From Streptomyces lacrimifluminis (lineage in GTDB: Bacteria > Actinomycetota > Actinomycetes > Streptomycetales > Streptomycetaceae): DNA of 64,000 bases. The DNA is taken from the NCBI RefSeq assembly GCF_014646095.1, contig NZ_BMMU01000003.1:452987-516986 (forward strand), given 5' to 3'. Below the pieces are notes generated by a model. It was not told the origin of the DNA. It saw only the letters and a list, made by a program, of their open reading frames with translations, and made no database searches. The first letter of the stretch is position 1. Each line of letters begins with the position of its first letter. A program made the position numbers and the translations under genes. Positions 62,136 through 64,000 of the stretch are shown here, in pieces.

Positions 62136-62291
62136 TGGAAAATCCATAGTGATTCGCACTTCCGTTCGATTGATTCGTTCACTCTAGCCCCATCGGCCCC
62201 GGTCAGCGACCTGATCAAGGACGACTGCGAACCGTCAAAGGCCGTCGGCGCCTTCGCCAACCCCCTCCGTACGGCCTCGCGAACGGCGAAA

Positions 62292-62318
62292 TCCCGCCCC
62301 CGGGAACCAGGGGCGGGA
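62292..62318 (-). terminator. Terminator hairpin after the streptogrisin-like gene
   Basis: TCCCGCCCC / GGGGCGGGA stem around CGGGAACCA, 53 bp beyond the protease stop, in the 290-bp gap that also holds the dnaE2 promoter. Confidence 0.7.
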
Positions 62319-62370
62319 CCGCCCCGGACCGATCGGCCCGGGAAAGGGATGACGCGTGGAAGGAGAGGCC

Positions 62371-63450
62371 TCAGCCGATCTCCGTACCGGTGGCCGACAG
62401 CGCCTCCGTGACCGGCTGGAAGAAGGTCTCCCCGCCCGAGCCGCAGTCGCCGCTGCCGCCGGAGGTGAGGCCGATCGCACTGCTGCCCGAGAAGAGTGAG
62501 CCGCCGCTGTCACCGGGCTCGGCGCAGACGTCGGTCTGGATGAGCCCGTTGACGATGTCGCCGTTGCCGTAGTTCACGGTCGCGTTCAGACCGGTGACCG
62601 TGCCGGAGTGCACCTGGGTCGTGGAGCCGCTGCGGGTCACCGACTGGCCGACGGTGGCGGAGGCGGCGCCGGTGATCCGCTGGGAGCTGCCGTTGTAGAG
62701 GTTGACCTGGCTCGGGTGGGCGACGTCGGCCGTGTACTTGACCAGGCCGTAGTCGTTGCCGGGGAAGCTGGACGACTCGTTTTGGCCGATCACACCGGAC
62801 GAGTCGGACCACGTCGAGATCGACTCGGTGCAGTGACCGGCGGTCAGGAAGTACGGTTCGCCGCCCTTGACCACGTTGAAGCCGAGCGAACAGCGGCTGC
62901 CGCCGCCGGTGATCGCGTCGCCGCCGGCGATGAAGGGCCTGAACTCCCCCTTCGTACGCTGGAGTTCGGCAGTGCCGCCGAGGCCCTCGACAACCTTGGT
63001 GAGCTTGGTCCACTCGGCCGCGGAGACCGTGCGGTCGGCGGTGACGACGACCTTGCTGACCGTCGGGTCGACCGCCCACGAGGTGCCGGGGATGGTCGCG
63101 TCCCGCTTCAGGGTCGTACGGGCGCCGTCGAGTTCGGCGACGGAGTGCTCGACGATCCGGGCCCGGGCGCCGGCCGACTCGACCGTCCGGGCCGCCGCCT
63201 CGTCGAGGACGTTGACGACGAGGTTCTTCGTCTTCGCGTCGTAGTACGTTCCCGCGAGATCGGAGCCGAGGTCCCTGTCGAGCGTCGAGGCGATCTTTCC
63301 GGCCGCCAGGATCGAAAGGGCCTTGGGTTCGGGGGCCTTGTCGACCTCACTCGCGTTCGCACTCTGGAAGGTCACTCCAGCGGCGACGAGTGCGGTGACA
63401 CCCGCACCCACCATGGCGGCACGGCGCCCGGACATGCGTCGGTGCTTCAA
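62371..63450 (-). CDS. Secreted streptogrisin-like serine protease (S1, alpha-lytic type)
   Basis: A 359-residue chymotrypsin-fold protease with signal peptide ([21 protein letters not shown]), an alpha-lytic-protease propeptide (residues about 40-165), and the mature protease starting near [20 protein letters not shown]. Catalytic His in [10 protein letters not shown], Asp in GNDYGLVKY, Ser in [10 protein letters not shown]. Four Cys fit two disulfides. The start is TTG 63450 (LKHRRM), fixed by AGGAGG 7 bp upstream; the downstream ATG lacks a site. It is related to Streptomyces streptogrisins. An 11-bp hairpin sits in its 5' leader. Confidence 0.93.
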   Translation of the reverse strand: MKHRRMSGRRAAMVGAGVTALVAAGVTFQSANASEVDKAPEPKALSILAAGKIASTLDRDLGSDLAGTYYDAKTKNLVVNVLDEAAARTVESAGARARIVEHSVAELDGARTTLKRDATIPGTSWAVDPTVSKVVVTADRTVSAAEWTKLTKVVEGLGGTAELQRTKGEFRPFIAGGDAITGGGSRCSLGFNVVKGGEPYFLTAGHCTESISTWSDSSGVIGQNESSSFPGNDYGLVKYTADVAHPSQVNLYNGSSQRITGAASATVGQSVTRSGSTTQVHSGTVTGLNATVNYGNGDIVNGLIQTDVCAEPGDSGGSLFSGSSAIGLTSGGSGDCGSGGETFFQPVTEALSATGTEIG

Positions 63451-63472
63451 CTTGCATCCTCCTGTGGGGGGC

Positions 63473-63501
63473 GGCAGGGAGGTTGTGGGGACCTCCCTGC
63501 C
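63473..63501 (-). promoter_or_regulatory. Hairpin in the 5' leader of the streptogrisin-like gene
   Basis: GGCAGGGAGGT / ACCTCCCTGCC stem around a 7-nt loop, 23 bp before the TTG start and just upstream of the AGGAGG site. It could stabilise the mRNA or modulate translation. Confidence 0.5.
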
Positions 63502-63693
63502 GGTTGAACGCCTCCCACTATTCCGAGGCACTCAGCGAACACACAAGGTCGACTTCCGGACGCGCGTAGACAAACGAGAACACACCCTCATCCGCAGCCT
63601 CACCTTGACTGTCCACGGTCATCTCACAGTTACTTCACAAGAATTCGCACTGCAAACACTACGCGTGAGTAATAAGTGGGCGGACCGTAAGGT

Positions 63694-64000
63694 CTAGTCC
63701 TGTCTTGAATTCGCCCCTCCGGGGCTCACATCCAACAGGGACGCGGCGGACGGCAGTTGCTCCCGCACCGATTGCTCGGACTCCTCCGCCCGCTCGGATC
63801 GCTCGGCGATCTCCGGCCGCGCCCCGTCCCGCGGCGCCCGCGCCACCTGCGCAGGCCCCGCCGAGGGCACTACCGACTGTGCCGCCGAGGGGGCGACCGG
63901 CTCTCGCGCCGCTGGTGCGGCCGGCGGCCCGGCGGGCTGCTGGGCCCGTTCGAGGAAGCGGAGGAGTTCCACCGGGAAGGGCAGGACGAGGGTGGAGTTC
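63694..64000 (-). CDS. SPFH/band-7 (slipin-like) protein, C-terminal end only
   Basis: The frame is open to the right edge; only about 101 C-terminal residues are visible. It reads NSTLVLPFPVELLRFLERAQ, close to the conserved C-terminal core end of slipin/SPFH membrane scaffold proteins, then a low-complexity Ala/Pro/Glu tail. Stop TAG at 63694-63696. The rest of the gene, with the membrane anchor and SPFH domain, is beyond the window. Confidence 0.7.
   Translation of the reverse strand, partial: NSTLVLPFPVELLRFLERAQQPAGPPAAPAAREPVAPSAAQSVVPSAGPAQVARAPRDGARPEIAERSERAEESEQSVREQLPSAASLLDVSPGGANSRQD

Noticed and set aside
1..64000. CRISPR arrays, tRNA/rRNA genes, insertion sequences, prophage
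   Set aside because: No spaced direct repeats with unique spacers, no transposase or integrase, no tRNA-like cloverleaf noticed. The tandem repeats found are coding (18.5 kb) or contiguous intergenic (52.3 kb).

Overview
The window is chromosomal DNA from a Streptomyces or close relative. GC content is very high, third codon positions are almost all G or C, GTG and TTG starts with strong GGAGG sites are common, and the gene content is typical of the genus (WXG100 proteins, SigK/RskA, streptogrisin-like protease, AA10 monooxygenase, DnaE2 mutasome). I see no tRNA, rRNA, insertion sequence, prophage or CRISPR array. Both ends cut through genes: an eccC gene on the left and an SPFH/band-7 gene on the right.

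Region 1 (1-23.6 kb) is a type VII secretion (T7SS) neighbourhood. It holds the motor ATPase EccC (partial), a mycosin protease, and a beta-helix protein fused to two CbxX/EccA-type AAA+ domains. Next is a three-gene minus-strand operon: an SseB-like T7SS-associated protein, a 955-residue protein ending in an ADP-ribosyltransferase-like domain, and a membrane protein with ChW-type repeats. A SorC-type regulator, an overlapping pair of WXG100 genes and three LuxR-type regulators complete the block. The ART operon is the best candidate here for a poorly described system: a T7SS-linked effector or cell-surface module.

Region 2 (23.7-29.3 kb) is mixed: a lone Type ISP specificity-domain protein, a TetR regulator divergent from a DrrAB-type ABC exporter with a clear double operator, and a CaiB/BaiF CoA transferase.

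Region 3 (29.4-38.4 kb) has an ECF sigma factor with its zinc anti-sigma factor, divergent from a secreted DUF4331 protein, a membrane TPR protein and a NicO-type metal transporter with a very histidine-rich loop. A receptor-type Ser/Thr kinase follows.

Region 4 (38.4-51 kb) has a secreted GDSL lipase and a secreted subtilase, then an exopolysaccharide locus: small membrane protein, FemAB/CelD-like acetyltransferase, two GT2 glycosyltransferases, polysaccharide deacetylase, and a 1266-residue fusion of a Wzx-like flippase with a large membrane glycosyltransferase-like domain. The start codons of the last four genes overlap the preceding stops. A convergent GH39-like glycosidase closes the locus.

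Region 5 (51-64 kb) is housekeeping and exported functions: DUF5925 AAA protein, YtrA-type GntR regulator, double GNAT, a DUF402 gene broken by a one-base frameshift, a methyltransferase, a 44-residue small protein, an AA10 lytic polysaccharide monooxygenase with an LAETG sortase signal, a lipase, an SOS-type mutasome (DnaE2 plus a catalytically degenerate Y-family protein behind a LexA-like box), a streptogrisin-like protease and the tail of an SPFH protein. Intergenic regions carry dispersed Streptomyces-type repeats, including a 52-bp tandem array at 52.25-52.39 kb.
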